The notes under the pieces are model-generated. The model searched no databases. It had not been told where the DNA came from and worked only from the letters and a program-made list of their open reading frames with translations. This document shows positions 8,446-18,061 of a DNA stretch of 64,000 bases, piece by piece (positions within the stretch are counted from its first letter, which is position 1; every line of letters starts with the position of its first letter). The stretch is taken from positions 1 to 64,000 of the forward strand of contig CBDAMZ010000006.1 of NCBI GenBank assembly GCA_965197375.1, written 5' to 3'. The DNA comes from CBDAMZ01 sp965197375 (GTDB taxonomy: Bacteria > Acidobacteriota > Vicinamibacteria > Vicinamibacterales > UBA8438). The position numbers and the translations under genes are program-made.

Positions 8446-10116
8446 TCACGGCACGAGCGATTCAGTGGCCGTATGGGCGGCCAAGAGATGTTCGTAGGCG
8501 GCTTTGACGAAGCCAGTGAACAGAGGGTGGGGCTGGAGCGGCTTCGACTGGAACTCCGGGTGAAACTGCACGGCGAGGAACCACGGGTGGTCGGGTAATT
8601 CGATGACCTCGACGAATTTGCCATCCGGGGACTGCCCAGAAATACGCAGACCGTGAGCAGTGAGCGGTTGCTCAAACTCACGATTGAACTCGTAGCGGTG
8701 ACGGTGCCGTTCGTGGATGGTTGTCTGGCGGTAGGCTTCGGCGGCCAGTGTACCTGGCTGGAGCTCGCAAGGGTAGCTACCCAGCCGCATCGTTCCGCCC
8801 AGGTCGTCGACGCCGAGGAGGTCACGCAGCTTGTAGATGATCTTGTGAGGAGTGTTCGCGTCACACTCGGTCGAGTCGGCTCCCTCTAGGCCACAGATGT
8901 TACGCGCGTACTCGACCGCCGCCCATTGAAACCCGTAGCAGATACCGAAGTATGGGATCTTGTGTTCCCTGGCGACCCGCGCTGCCTGCATCATGCCGCG
9001 GCTGCCGCGGTCACCGAACCCACCGGGCACGAGGATGCCGTGTGCATCGTGCAGAAGTGGCTCCCCGCTGTCTGGCTCGAGCGCCTCAGCCTCGATCCAC
9101 TTAATTTTGACCTTGAGCTGATGCGCGAACCCGGCGTGATACAGCGCCTCGGCCAGACTCTTGTAGGAGTCTTCGTACCCGACGTACTTCCCGACGACGT
9201 GCACGGTAACCTCGTCGGTGGGGTTCTGGATTCGTTCCAGCAGATTCTGCCAGGCATCCATTTTACGGGCGCTGTCGTCCGGCAGGTGGAGACGCTTTAA
9301 CACAATGCGGTCAAGGCCTTCCTCGGCGAGCACCAGAGGGACTTCGTAGATGCTAGAGACGTCTTTGGCGGTGATTATGGCATCCTCGCCGACGTCGCAG
9401 AAGAGCGCGATCTTGCGCCGGATGTCGCGTGGCAGGAAACGGTCCGTTCGACAGAGGAGGATGTCTGGCTGGATACCGATGGACCGTAAATCCCGTACGC
9501 TGTGCTGGGTAGGTTTCGTCTTCAGCTCCCCCGCCGTGCCGATGAACGGCACCAGCGTTAGGTGGACGTAGAGCGTGTGCTCTCGTCCAACATCTTGTCG
9601 AAACTGCCGGATGGCCTCCAGATACGGTTGGCTTTCGATGTCGCCCACCGTCCCCCCGATTTCGACGAGGACAATGTCAACGTTTCCTGTGGAGGCGACG
9701 GTCCGGATGCTGTCCTTGATTTCATTAGTGATGTGCGGGATGACCTGGACGGTACGTCCGAGGTAGTCCCCCCGACGTTCTTTTTGAATCACCGACAGGT
9801 AGATCTTTCCGGTGGTCCAGTTGTGGTTACGGGTGGTCACGGTGCTGGTGAACCGCTCGTAGTGCCCGAGGTCGAGATCGGTCTCCGCGCCGTCGCTGGT
9901 GACGTAGACCTCGCCGTGCTGGTATGGGCTCATCGTGCCAGGGTCGACGTTAACGTAGGGGTCGAGCTTCTGTAACGTCACGCGGTAGCCATGGCCCTCG
10001 AGTAGACAGCCGATCGAAGCGGCGGCCAAGCCCTTGCCGAGCGAGGAAACGACCCCTCCCGTGACGAAGATGTATTTAACAGGATGGTCCGAGGAAGAGC
10101 GCAACGGCGCCGTCAT
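8446..10116 (-). CDS. pyrG: CTP synthase PyrG
   Basis: PyrG aminates UTP to CTP using glutamine; CTP is the co-substrate of KdsB. I place the start at the ATG at 10114-10116, which overlaps the kdsB stop as ATGA and precedes VKYIFVTGGVVSSLGKG. The open frame runs further upstream, but that part is the kdsB coding region in another frame. The synthetase domain covers about residues 12-275. The glutaminase domain covers about 300-545, with its nucleophile in GICYGFQ and the FHPE triad near the end. The length of 556 residues is normal. Confidence 0.94.
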   Translation of the reverse strand: MTAPLRSSSDHPVKYIFVTGGVVSSLGKGLAAASIGCLLEGHGYRVTLQKLDPYVNVDPGTMSPYQHGEVYVTSDGAETDLDLGHYERFTSTVTTRNHNWTTGKIYLSVIQKERRGDYLGRTVQVIPHITNEIKDSIRTVASTGNVDIVLVEIGGTVGDIESQPYLEAIRQFRQDVGREHTLYVHLTLVPFIGTAGELKTKPTQHSVRDLRSIGIQPDILLCRTDRFLPRDIRRKIALFCDVGEDAIITAKDVSSIYEVPLVLAEEGLDRIVLKRLHLPDDSARKMDAWQNLLERIQNPTDEVTVHVVGKYVGYEDSYKSLAEALYHAGFAHQLKVKIKWIEAEALEPDSGEPLLHDAHGILVPGGFGDRGSRGMMQAARVAREHKIPYFGICYGFQWAAVEYARNICGLEGADSTECDANTPHKIIYKLRDLLGVDDLGGTMRLGSYPCELQPGTLAAEAYRQTTIHERHRHRYEFNREFEQPLTAHGLRISGQSPDGKFVEVIELPDHPWFLAVQFHPEFQSKPLQPHPLFTGFVKAAYEHLLAAHTATESLVP

Positions 10117-10967
10117 GGATTGGTTCCGGTCGACACGAGACGACGTACGTGCTCGAGATCGTCTGGAGTGTCCACGCCAATCGGATTTTGCGTGGTTTTG
10201 ACGGTGTGAATCCGGTATCCGGACTCGAGCGCCCGCAGCTGTTCCAGACGCTCCATACGCTCGAGTGGCGTCGACTGGAGGCTGGCGAGATGTAGCAGGC
10301 ACTCCCGGCGGTACGCGTAGAGGCCAACGTGCTTGTAGCCGAGTGTGGCCCCCGATTCGTCACCTGAGGGTGCCCGGTAGTACGGAATCGCCGAGCGCGA
10401 AAAGTAAAGCGCATCGCCGTTGTGATTAACGACGACCTTGACGACGCTGGGATCGGCGAGCTCGGCAGGCCCGGAAATGGGGCAGCGGACGGTTGATATC
10501 GAGCATGTAGGATCGCCAGCAAGTACCTCGAGCGTGTCGTCAATCAGACTGGGGTCGATGAGTGGCTCGTCCCCCTGGAGGTTGACCACGAACTCGCACG
10601 CGACGTCGCGCACGACCTCGGCTAGCCGATCCGTCCCGGTCTGGTGTGCAGCACTGGTCATCCATGCTTCACCGCCAAAGGCCGTTACTGCAGCGTGGAT
10701 GCGTGCATCATCCGTCGCGACCAGCACGCGCCCCACCGCCGTGGCGGCTGCGGCTCGCCGATATACGTGCTCGACCATCGGGCGACCGCCGATGTCGGCC
10801 AGCGGCTTGCCGGGTAGACGGCTCGATTGATACCGAGCGGGGATGACGGCGACGACGGTGGCAGATGGGGAAAGGATGCGCGTGCTGGACGGCGCGCCGC
10901 GGTGCACGAGGGATCTTACCACAGCTCCCGCGTAACGTCTTTTGTCATGGCTGGCCGATGCTTTCAT
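10113..10967 (-). CDS. kdsB: 3-deoxy-manno-octulosonate cytidylyltransferase KdsB
   Basis: KdsB activates KDO with CTP to CMP-KDO for lipid A glycosylation. The core begins VVAVIPARYQSSRLPGKPL, then VLVATDD, VVNLQGDEP and HVGLYAYRREC, all typical. The start is uncertain: ATG at 10967 gives 284 residues, GTG at 10907 gives 264 (closer to the usual 245-255), and neither has a strong ribosome site. The stop overlaps the pyrG start by four bases, so translation is probably coupled. This is the first gene of the minus-strand KDO operon. Confidence 0.9.
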   Translation of the reverse strand: MKASASHDKRRYAGAVVRSLVHRGAPSSTRILSPSATVVAVIPARYQSSRLPGKPLADIGGRPMVEHVYRRAAAATAVGRVLVATDDARIHAAVTAFGGEAWMTSAAHQTGTDRLAEVVRDVACEFVVNLQGDEPLIDPSLIDDTLEVLAGDPTCSISTVRCPISGPAELADPSVVKVVVNHNGDALYFSRSAIPYYRAPSGDESGATLGYKHVGLYAYRRECLLHLASLQSTPLERMERLEQLRALESGYRIHTVKTTQNPIGVDTPDDLEHVRRLVSTGTNP

Positions 10968-11066
10968 TAGCGGGACCGCAGCGCGACGGTGTGACAATTG
11001 ACTTGTGACTTACACCACGGGCCGCCTGTGCAAATCCGTACACGCCGACTTTTGTGACGTGGTACG

Positions 11067-11609
11067 ATGGACCGGATGTCGATGTCCCCGTTGCGGATCG
11101 CCACCCTAGTGGGAGCAGGCGCGCTCGTTGCCGCGTGGCTAACTGCTGCGACGACCACGCGGCAGGTCGAGCGTGGCGGATTGCCTCCCCAGCCCCAGCC
11201 GATCCGATCCGCGGAAAAATCGAGTCCGCTCGCACTCGATCTTGCGGCTGAAGTTGACCGCCTGCGTCAGCGCCTGGACGAGGCTCCCGTGCCTCGCGAG
11301 AACGTGCGAAGTCCCTTCAAGTTTGGGATGACCCCGCCGTCGGTCCCCACGGCCCAGGCTGCTGTTTTTACGCCGCCGCCCGCGGTGTCGGCATCAAGCA
11401 AGCTGGCGGTGACGTTAGTGGGGATCGCCGAGAACCGAACCGCTGAGGGCCCGGATCGTATAGCTATCTTGTCCAGTATGGGTGAGGTCGTTCTGGTCAG
11501 AACAGGAGACTTGGTGGGCGGGCGCTTGATCGTCGACGAAGTGTTGCCCGATGCGGTAGATCTTAGTGATCCGAAAACCAGTACGGTTTATCGACTACGG
11601 TTGCCCTAG
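11067..11609 (+). CDS. Membrane-anchored protein with GspC/PilP-like C-terminal domain
   Basis: The 180-residue protein has one N-terminal membrane helix (about 8-28), a proline- and charge-rich linker (30-105), and a small C-terminal beta domain. That domain (about 112-178) reads LVGIAENRTAEGPDRIAI, then a GEVVLVRTGD turn, then LSDPKTSTVYRLRLP. This layout resembles the periplasmic domain of type II secretion GspC or type IV pilus PilP. No other secretion or pilus gene is nearby, so it is an orphan and the exact role is unknown. It is divergent from kdsB. Confidence 0.55.
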   Translation: MDRMSMSPLRIATLVGAGALVAAWLTAATTTRQVERGGLPPQPQPIRSAEKSSPLALDLAAEVDRLRQRLDEAPVPRENVRSPFKFGMTPPSVPTAQAAVFTPPPAVSASSKLAVTLVGIAENRTAEGPDRIAILSSMGEVVLVRTGDLVGGRLIVDEVLPDAVDLSDPKTSTVYRLRLP

Positions 11610-11787
11610 CACTTTCAGGACGTTAGGGCCGTTCTAGCTTGGTTCCTCCCAGTTTCTCTTAGGTCCCGGCGCCTCTATCCGACTTGCGGGGCCGGTATGC
11701 GTGCGCGCGGGTGCCCCGTGCCCGTGACGAGAAGTGTTAAAGCGGCACTATCCACGCGAAGTTCTCGAGCTGCTTTGACTTTCAACC

Positions 11788-13389
11788 TTACAACCGCACG
11801 AGGCCGGCCCGTCGCACGGCCCGCACGCTACGTATTTCGTCGAGTACAGCCGTGCTGATCGGCGGTGGGCCAGAAGCTGTTGGGCTGGCATCGGACTCGA
11901 CGCTGACAACGCCGACCGCACCGCCAGCACTGCGGCCTAGTGCGAAGGTGGCGATGTTGATGCCGTGGCGACCGAGAATGGATCCCACCTCGCCGATGAC
12001 TCCCGGCTGGTCGTTGTTGCGGATGACGATCAGGGTGCCCTCAAGCGGTGCTTCGACCTCGACCCCGTCTAACAGAACCAGACGGGCGCTGTCAGGTTCG
12101 AACACCGCTCCCTCGATCCAGAGCTCGCCGTCACTCGTGTGAAGTTTTAGAGAAATAAGACTGGTGAAGTTCCGTGGGCGTGAGCTTCGTGACTCGATGA
12201 TCTCGACCCCGCGTTGCTTGGCGACGCTTCGGGCGTTGACGAGCGTCACTGCCGACGAGAGGACATGCCGGAAGAGCCCGACTAGCGTCGCGCCGACCAG
12301 TATTTCGTTATTGCTTTCGGCGAGCGCGCCGTAGTAGCGGATGCCAACTGCTTCAGTTCGGCCGTCTGTTAGCTGGGCGAGTAAGCTGCCAAGTCGCTCG
12401 GCAAGGGTCACGTACGGCTGCAGGCGCTTGAATTCATCTGGTGCAACTGACGGGAAGTTCACGGCATTTCGAACCATGCCGGCTCGAAGAAATTCTCGCA
12501 CGCACGTAGCCGTTTCGAGCGCAACGAACTCCTGGGCCTCGCGCGTCGAAGCGGCAATGTGCGGAGTCGCCACGACTTGGGAGAGCCCCGTCAGTTGCGT
12601 GGTGCTGGGGGGCTCTTTTTGAAACACGTCCAGGGCGGCTCCGCCCACGTGCCCAGAAGTAATCGCATCGGCCAGGGCATCTTCGTCGATGAGATCTCCG
12701 CGTGCGGTGTTGATGATCCGCACACCGCACTTACAGCGCTCGAGCCGCGCGCGGTTAAATAGGCCCCGGGTGCTCTCGGTCGATGGCACGTGAAGTGTGA
12801 TGAAATCTGAACGCGCGCACAGTCTGTCTATTGTGACCAGTTCGACGCCGAGGTCGACGGAGATCTGGGTCGAGATGAAGGGATCGTGGGCGATAATCTC
12901 CATATCGAAAGCGCGCACCCGGCGCACGACTTCCCGGCCGATTCGACCCAACCCGACCACGCCGAGTGTCTTTCCCCGAAGCTCCGCCCCCTGAAACTCG
13001 TGCTTTTCCCAGCGCCCTGCTTTCATCTGCGCGTCTGCTAGGGCGATCGACCGCGCTGAGGTTAGCAGGAACGCGCACGCGTGCTCGGCGACGCTGACGC
13101 TGTTCACGCCAGGAGCGTTGAGGACAAGGATGCCGCGAGCGCTGGCCGCGTCGAGGTCGATGTTGTCGACGCCGGTGCCGGCACGTGCAATGACACGGAG
13201 GTGCGGCGCGGCGGCAATGAGGTCGGCACTAACTGTTGTTGTGCTCCGGACGATGAGCGCATCTGCATCGCCGAGGTCGGCTACTAGCTTCGATCGTGAA
13301 CGCCCCGCGTGTGCGTGAACTGTCCATCCCTCGGCACGAAGCAGCTCGATGGCTGACGCCTGGAGCTCATCAGCGATGACGACCTTCAT
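11788..13389 (-). CDS. serA: D-3-phosphoglycerate dehydrogenase SerA
   Basis: SerA oxidises 3-phosphoglycerate at the entry to serine synthesis. The ATG at 13389 (MKVVIADELQASAIELLRAE) is the family start; the open frame continues 69 codons upstream but without homologous sequence. The 533-residue long form has a substrate domain, a Rossmann domain (LGVVGLGRIGREV), the catalytic region, an ASB domain (about 320-450), and a C-terminal ACT domain (NNDQPGVIGEVGSILGRHGI) that usually senses serine. The 178 bases before the preceding plus-strand gene hold nothing that I recognise. Confidence 0.93.
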   Translation of the reverse strand: MKVVIADELQASAIELLRAEGWTVHAHAGRSRSKLVADLGDADALIVRSTTTVSADLIAAAPHLRVIARAGTGVDNIDLDAASARGILVLNAPGVNSVSVAEHACAFLLTSARSIALADAQMKAGRWEKHEFQGAELRGKTLGVVGLGRIGREVVRRVRAFDMEIIAHDPFISTQISVDLGVELVTIDRLCARSDFITLHVPSTESTRGLFNRARLERCKCGVRIINTARGDLIDEDALADAITSGHVGGAALDVFQKEPPSTTQLTGLSQVVATPHIAASTREAQEFVALETATCVREFLRAGMVRNAVNFPSVAPDEFKRLQPYVTLAERLGSLLAQLTDGRTEAVGIRYYGALAESNNEILVGATLVGLFRHVLSSAVTLVNARSVAKQRGVEIIESRSSRPRNFTSLISLKLHTSDGELWIEGAVFEPDSARLVLLDGVEVEAPLEGTLIVIRNNDQPGVIGEVGSILGRHGINIATFALGRSAGGAVGVVSVESDASPTASGPPPISTAVLDEIRSVRAVRRAGLVRL

Positions 13390-13709
13390 GTCATGAGCTC
13401 GATTGCGAACGGCCGACACACGCCGCCCGGTACCACAACGATTGGTGTGGGTGTGGGTGAGGACCGCATGTCGACGGTACAGTATAATGTCTGGCCGCTC
13501 TAAAAACGCCGGTCGCATTCGTCTTGCCCGCACTGAGATGGTGCAAATCGCTAGAACGGCCTGTTTGATGCGGCTTGCCCGCGTCTGACGCGACATTTTT
13601 CCACAAGGTTTTCCACACTTTCTGTTGAAGATCTTGTGGCGGGTCGCAGGGGCGTGCCCTAAAAGGTTGACACCGGTGATGAGGGAAACGGAGTAACGGA
13701 GTACGAGAC

Positions 13710-14933
13710 ATGGCAGAGTTTAGGGATCTAACCCCACCCAGCCAGGGCACGCCGATCACAGGGAAAGAAGGCAAGCTGGTTGTCTCCGATGATCCGATCA
13801 TCCCATTCATCGAGGGGGATGGTATCGGACGCGACATTTGGCGCGCAGCCGTTCGGGTGTTTGATGCAGCTGTCAAGAAAGTATTCGATGGTCACAAGCG
13901 CGTTGTCTGGTTCGAAGTCCTCGCCGGTGAGAAGGCCAAGGAGAAAACTGGAGAATGGCTGCCCGCCGACACGCTCGAGGCGGTCACAGCCTACAAGGTG
14001 GCCATCAAAGGGCCGTTAACCACACCGGTCGGCGGTGGCATCCGAAGCCTGAACGTTTTGATTCGTCAGAAACTCGACCTGTACGCGTGTGTGCGTCCGG
14101 TGCGGTATTTCCAGGGGGCGCCGTCGCCTGTCAGACACCCCGAGCGCATGGACGTCGTGATCTTTCGCGAAAACACGGAAGACGTGTATGCCGGCATTGA
14201 GTGGGAGCGGGGCTCACCGGAGGCGATGAAGCTCATCGAGTTTCTGTCGAAGGAGCTCGGCAAGCACGTCCGCCCTGATTCGGGGGTGGGCATTAAGCCC
14301 ATTTCTGAGACCGGAAGTAAGCGCCTCGTTCGCGTGGCCATCCAGTACGCATTGGACAACGGCCGGAAAAGTGTGACGTTGGTGCACAAGGGAAACATCA
14401 TGAAGTTCACAGAGGGAGCTTTCCGGGACTGGGGCTACGAGCTGGCCAAAGAGGAGTTCTCGGGGCAGACACTTGGCGAGTGGGACGGTTCACCAAACGG
14501 TAAGGTTGTCATCAAGGACCGGATTGCCGACAGCATGTTACAGCAAATCCTAACGCGCACGGCGGAGTACGACGTGATGGCTACCCCGAACCTCAATGGC
14601 GACTACCTGTCGGACGCCTGTGCGGCGCAGGTCGGGGGACTCGGGCTGGCGCCTGGGGCGAACATCGGTGACGAAGTCGGCTTTTTCGAGGCGACGCACG
14701 GCACGGCGCCGAAATACGCTGACAAGGATGTCATCAATCCCAGCTCGGTGATTCTCTCGGGTGCCATGATGTTCCGTTACGTTGGCTGGCGCGACGTCGC
14801 AACTCTAATCGAAGAGGGGATCGCACGCACAATCCAACAGAAAAAGGTCACGTATGACCTGGAGCGCCTGATGGAGGGTGCGACGAAGCTAAAGACCTCC
14901 GAGTTCGCGGACGCTGTGATTGCAAACATGTAG
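13710..14933 (+). CDS. icd: NADP-dependent isocitrate dehydrogenase
   Basis: Icd decarboxylates isocitrate to 2-oxoglutarate. The 407-residue protein carries IPFIEGDGIGRDIWRA, the substrate loop IRSLNVLIRQKLDLYACVRP, the phosphorylatable-type FRENTEDVYAGIEW, and NLNGDYLSDACAAQVGGLG. It starts a plus-strand cluster: icd, mdh, sucC, sucD, korA, korB. Gaps of 27 bases or less up to sucD suggest one transcript. Its promoter probably lies in 13597-13709. Confidence 0.93.
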   Translation: MAEFRDLTPPSQGTPITGKEGKLVVSDDPIIPFIEGDGIGRDIWRAAVRVFDAAVKKVFDGHKRVVWFEVLAGEKAKEKTGEWLPADTLEAVTAYKVAIKGPLTTPVGGGIRSLNVLIRQKLDLYACVRPVRYFQGAPSPVRHPERMDVVIFRENTEDVYAGIEWERGSPEAMKLIEFLSKELGKHVRPDSGVGIKPISETGSKRLVRVAIQYALDNGRKSVTLVHKGNIMKFTEGAFRDWGYELAKEEFSGQTLGEWDGSPNGKVVIKDRIADSMLQQILTRTAEYDVMATPNLNGDYLSDACAAQVGGLGLAPGANIGDEVGFFEATHGTAPKYADKDVINPSSVILSGAMMFRYVGWRDVATLIEEGIARTIQQKKVTYDLERLMEGATKLKTSEFADAVIANM

Positions 14934-14960
14934 CACATTGTCGGAGAAGAGAAGAGGCCG

Positions 14961-15887
14961 ATGAATCGCAAAGTAACGGTGGTTGGGTCAGGCAATGTTG
15001 GGGCGACTGCGGCGCGCAGCCTCGCCAACAAGGAACTAGCTGATGTGGTGGTCCTCGACATCCTGGATGGTGTGCCGCAAGGCAAGGGGCTGGACATGTT
15101 GGAGGCCTGTCCAATCGAGGGGTCGGACGCGAGGGTTCTCGGTACCAACGACTATGCCGACACTGCCGATTCTGACCTTGTCATTATTACGGCGGGTCTG
15201 GCGCGAAAGCCCGGCATGAGCCGGGATGATCTCCTGTTAAAGAATTACGAGATCATCAAGGGCGTCACCGAGCAAGTGATGACGTATTCCCCAAACTGTA
15301 TCATCCTGCCGGTCACGAATCCCCTCGACGCGATGGCCCAGGTGGTATACCGGGTTTCCGGGCTGCCGCGAGAGCGGGTCATCGGCATGGCCGGCGTGCT
15401 GGACTCGGCGCGGATGCGAGCCTTCATTGCCCAAGAACTAGCTGTTTCGGTCGAGAATACCCACGCATTCGTACTCGGTGGGCACGGCGACACGATGGTA
15501 CCGCTTCCGCGCTACTCGACGGTTGCGGGGATCCCGATTACCGAGTTAATGGATGCTGCCACGATCGAGGCGATCGTCAAGCGGACGGCCCAGGGCGGCG
15601 CTGAGATCGTCAAGCTGCTGGGCACGGGCAGCGCCTACTATGCGCCCGGGTCTGCCATTGTCGAAATGGTCGAAGCTATCCTGAAGGACAAGCAGAAAAT
15701 ACTGCCGTGCTCGGTGTGCCTCCAAGGCGAGTACGGTATTCGAGACCTCTTCGTCGGGGTGCCGGTTAAGTTGGGCGCCAGTGGTCTTGTGGAGATCATT
15801 CAGGTCACGCTTACGCCCGATGAAGACGCAGCCTTGAAGCGATCGGCTGACGCGGTGCGCGAGCTGGTGAAGGTCATCAACGTCTAG
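14961..15887 (+). CDS. mdh: Malate dehydrogenase
   Basis: Mdh interconverts malate and oxaloacetate with NAD. The 308-residue LDH-like protein has VTVVGSGNVGATAARSLANK at the N-terminus, Asp at the end of beta-2 (VVVLDILDGVPQGKGLD), the mobile loop with GLARKPGMSRDDLL, and the catalytic His in VLGGHGDTMVPLPRYS. The loop arginine pattern R-K-P-G-M-S-R is that of malate rather than lactate enzymes. An upstream AGAAGAGAAG stretch may be its ribosome site. Confidence 0.93.
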   Translation: MNRKVTVVGSGNVGATAARSLANKELADVVVLDILDGVPQGKGLDMLEACPIEGSDARVLGTNDYADTADSDLVIITAGLARKPGMSRDDLLLKNYEIIKGVTEQVMTYSPNCIILPVTNPLDAMAQVVYRVSGLPRERVIGMAGVLDSARMRAFIAQELAVSVENTHAFVLGGHGDTMVPLPRYSTVAGIPITELMDAATIEAIVKRTAQGGAEIVKLLGTGSAYYAPGSAIVEMVEAILKDKQKILPCSVCLQGEYGIRDLFVGVPVKLGASGLVEIIQVTLTPDEDAALKRSADAVRELVKVINV

Positions 15888-15906
15888 CTGATTTAGACAC
15901 CCAGCC

Positions 15907-17067
15907 TTGAAGATCCACGAATACCAGGCCAAAAATCTCCTCGCACGGTTCGGGTTGGCCGTGCCACGCGGCGAGGTTGCGTTCACAGCTGAGGAGGCGT
16001 ACGCTGCTGCTGATCGGCTTGGTGGACGTGTGGTAGTGAAGGCACAGATCCATGCGGGGGGGCGAGGCAAGGGGGGCGGCGTCAAGGTCGTTGCGGGCGC
16101 GGATGAGGCCGAGCAGGTAGCGAGGACGATGCTCGGGATGACGTTGGTAACGGCCCAAACTGGACCCGAGGGTTGCAGGGTAGGCCGAGTCCTGATCGAA
16201 GAGGCCCTGGATATCGCCCGGGAGCTCTACCTGGGCCTTGTGATCGACCGAGCTCTTGCCCGACCGGTCTTAATGGTGAGCTCCGCGGGCGGCATAGAGA
16301 TCGAGCAGGTTGCGGCCGACACGCCGGAGCTCATCCTGCGCGAGACGATCGAGCCAGCGACTGGTCTGCCGTCGTTCCAAAGTCGGCGGTTGGCCTTCGG
16401 GCTTGGGCTCGACGGTCGACTTGTGCCCAAGGCGGTGAAGATCATGCTGGATGCCTACGCGGCGTTTCGCGAATTGGACGCGTCGTTAATTGAGATCAAC
16501 CCGTTGATCGTCACGACTGCCGGCGATGTCCTTGCTCTCGACGCCAAGGTTACGTTGGACGATAACGCGTTGTTTCGCCATCCGGACTTCCGTGAGCTTC
16601 GGGACCTTGCGGAAGAGGAGACTCTTGAAATCGAAGCCTCAAAGCACTTGCTCAGCTACATTCGGCTGGACGGCACGATCGGGTGCATGGTGAATGGGGC
16701 GGGGCTCGCGATGGCGACCATGGATATTATCAAGCTGGCGGGTGGGAAACCGGCTAATTTCCTAGATGTCGGGGGTGGCGCCAACGCGGATCAGATCCGA
16801 AACGCATTCCGGATCCTCATGTCCGATCCGAACGTGAAAGCGGTCCTTATCAATATTTTTGGCGGCATTCTCCGGTGCGACGTTCTGGCCGAAGGGGTCA
16901 TTTCGGCGGTCAAGGAGTTAGATGTTCGCCTGCCCATAGTCATCCGGATGGAAGGTACCAACGTGGAGCGTGGCCGGGCCATGCTCCACGATAGTGAGCT
17001 TAATTTCACGACGGCCGATAGCATGGACGAGGCCGCGCGGCGGGTTGTAGCACTTGCACAGGAGTAA
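15907..17067 (+). CDS. sucC: Succinyl-CoA synthetase beta subunit
   Basis: SucC binds nucleotide and succinate in the TCA cycle step that makes ATP or GTP from succinyl-CoA. The start is a TTG at 15907 (MKIHEYQAKNLLARFG), the canonical N-terminus. ATP-grasp landmarks are VVKAQIHAGGRGKGGGVK, ALDAKVTLDDNALFRHP, and the phosphate loop MVNGAGLAMATMDIIK with NIFGGILRCD. The length of 386 is normal. It is followed one base later by sucD. Confidence 0.93.
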   Translation: MKIHEYQAKNLLARFGLAVPRGEVAFTAEEAYAAADRLGGRVVVKAQIHAGGRGKGGGVKVVAGADEAEQVARTMLGMTLVTAQTGPEGCRVGRVLIEEALDIARELYLGLVIDRALARPVLMVSSAGGIEIEQVAADTPELILRETIEPATGLPSFQSRRLAFGLGLDGRLVPKAVKIMLDAYAAFRELDASLIEINPLIVTTAGDVLALDAKVTLDDNALFRHPDFRELRDLAEEETLEIEASKHLLSYIRLDGTIGCMVNGAGLAMATMDIIKLAGGKPANFLDVGGGANADQIRNAFRILMSDPNVKAVLINIFGGILRCDVLAEGVISAVKELDVRLPIVIRMEGTNVERGRAMLHDSELNFTTADSMDEAARRVVALAQE

Positions 17068-17068
17068 G

Positions 17069-17941
17069 GTGGCTGTTCTTATTGACAACGGGACGCGGCT
17101 GCTCGTGCAGGGTCTCACCGGGCGGGAGGGGACGTTCCATGCCAAACAAGCGGCTGAGTTTGGCACGAACGTCGTTGGTGGCATCACGCCGGGCAGGGGT
17201 GGAGCGATGCACGAGGGCTGGCCGGTCTTCAACACGGTTGAGCAGGCCGTACGGGAGACTGGGGCCAACGCCTCGGTGATCTTTGTGCCGCCACCGGTTG
17301 CGGGCGACGCGATTCTGGAGGCAGCTGATGCCAATCTCCCGCTCGTCGTCTGCATCACCGAGGGTATTCCCACGCTCGACATGTTGCGGGTCATCACGTT
17401 CCTCGAAGGACGCACGACCCGGCTGGTTGGGCCGAACTGTCCCGGGGTTATTTCACCTGGGAAAGCGAAAGCCGGGATTATCCCCGGGCACATTTGTAGT
17501 GAAGGCCGCGTCGGCATCGTGTCGAAAAGCGGCACGCTGACCTACGAAGCGATTCATCAGCTCACGCGGCTCAAGCTTGGCCAGACGACCTGCATCGGAA
17601 TCGGTGGTGACCCGCTTATCGGGATGAGCTTTGTCTGTGCACTCAAGTTGTTTGCTCAGGATCCGGCAACGGAAGCCGTTGTGCTGATCGGCGAAATCGG
17701 AGGCTCGGCCGAGGAGGAAGCGGCCAGGTACATCCGGCAGGCCTTTCCCAAGCCGGTCATCGGTTTTATTGCCGGTCAGACAGCGCCGCCTGGACGCCGC
17801 ATGGGACACGCCGGGGCGGTCATCTCGGGTGGGGAAGGCACTGCAGCTAAGAAGATGGCGGTTCTTCAAGGGGCGGGCGTGACTGTTGTTGAGAGTCCTG
17901 GCAACATTGGGACTGCAGTGGCTCAGCGGCTTCACGTTTAA
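17069..17941 (+). CDS. sucD: Succinyl-CoA synthetase alpha subunit
   Basis: SucD carries the phosphohistidine and binds CoA. I start it at the GTG at 17069, four bases after an AGGAG site and one base after the sucC stop; an in-frame TTG at 17054 lies inside sucC. Landmarks are VQGLTGREGTFHAKQ, ITPGRGG, VGPNCPGVISPGKAKAGIIP, SKSGTLTYEA, and the active histidine in RRMGHAGAVISGGEG. The length of 290 residues is normal. Confidence 0.93.
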   Translation: MAVLIDNGTRLLVQGLTGREGTFHAKQAAEFGTNVVGGITPGRGGAMHEGWPVFNTVEQAVRETGANASVIFVPPPVAGDAILEAADANLPLVVCITEGIPTLDMLRVITFLEGRTTRLVGPNCPGVISPGKAKAGIIPGHICSEGRVGIVSKSGTLTYEAIHQLTRLKLGQTTCIGIGGDPLIGMSFVCALKLFAQDPATEAVVLIGEIGGSAEEEAARYIRQAFPKPVIGFIAGQTAPPGRRMGHAGAVISGGEGTAAKKMAVLQGAGVTVVESPGNIGTAVAQRLHV

Positions 17942-17943
17942 TT

Positions 17944-17983
17944 TTGACCGATCGGTCAACTTTCTAAATTTCTCGAGAGAAAT
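17944..17983. promoter_or_regulatory. Two adjacent inverted repeats between sucD and korA
   Basis: Three bases after the sucD stop is a perfect 16-base palindrome, TTGACCGATCGGTCAA (17944-17959). Eight bases on is a second dyad, ATTTCTC-GA-GAGAAAT (17968-17983). The first has the symmetry and core (ACCGATCGGT) typical of TetR-family operators. The second has a two-base centre and is also operator-like; neither is followed by a T-run, so they are weak terminator candidates. They sit 79-118 bases before the korA start, where a promoter could lie. Function is inferred. Confidence 0.45.
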
Positions 17984-18061
17984 CAAAGATATGACGGACC
18001 AATCGACGGTAAGTCGTGCTACAATTGGTCCTTGTGAGAACGGTGACGCGCGGGGTCGCTC

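Noticed and set aside
8446..10302. Long N-terminal extension on CTP synthase
   Set aside because: The extra 62 codons overlap kdsB in another frame; the ATG at 10116 overlapping the kdsB stop is the natural start.
11788..13596. Extended SerA start at 13596
   Set aside because: The upstream 69 codons are arginine-rich and non-homologous; the ATG at 13389 gives the family N-terminus.
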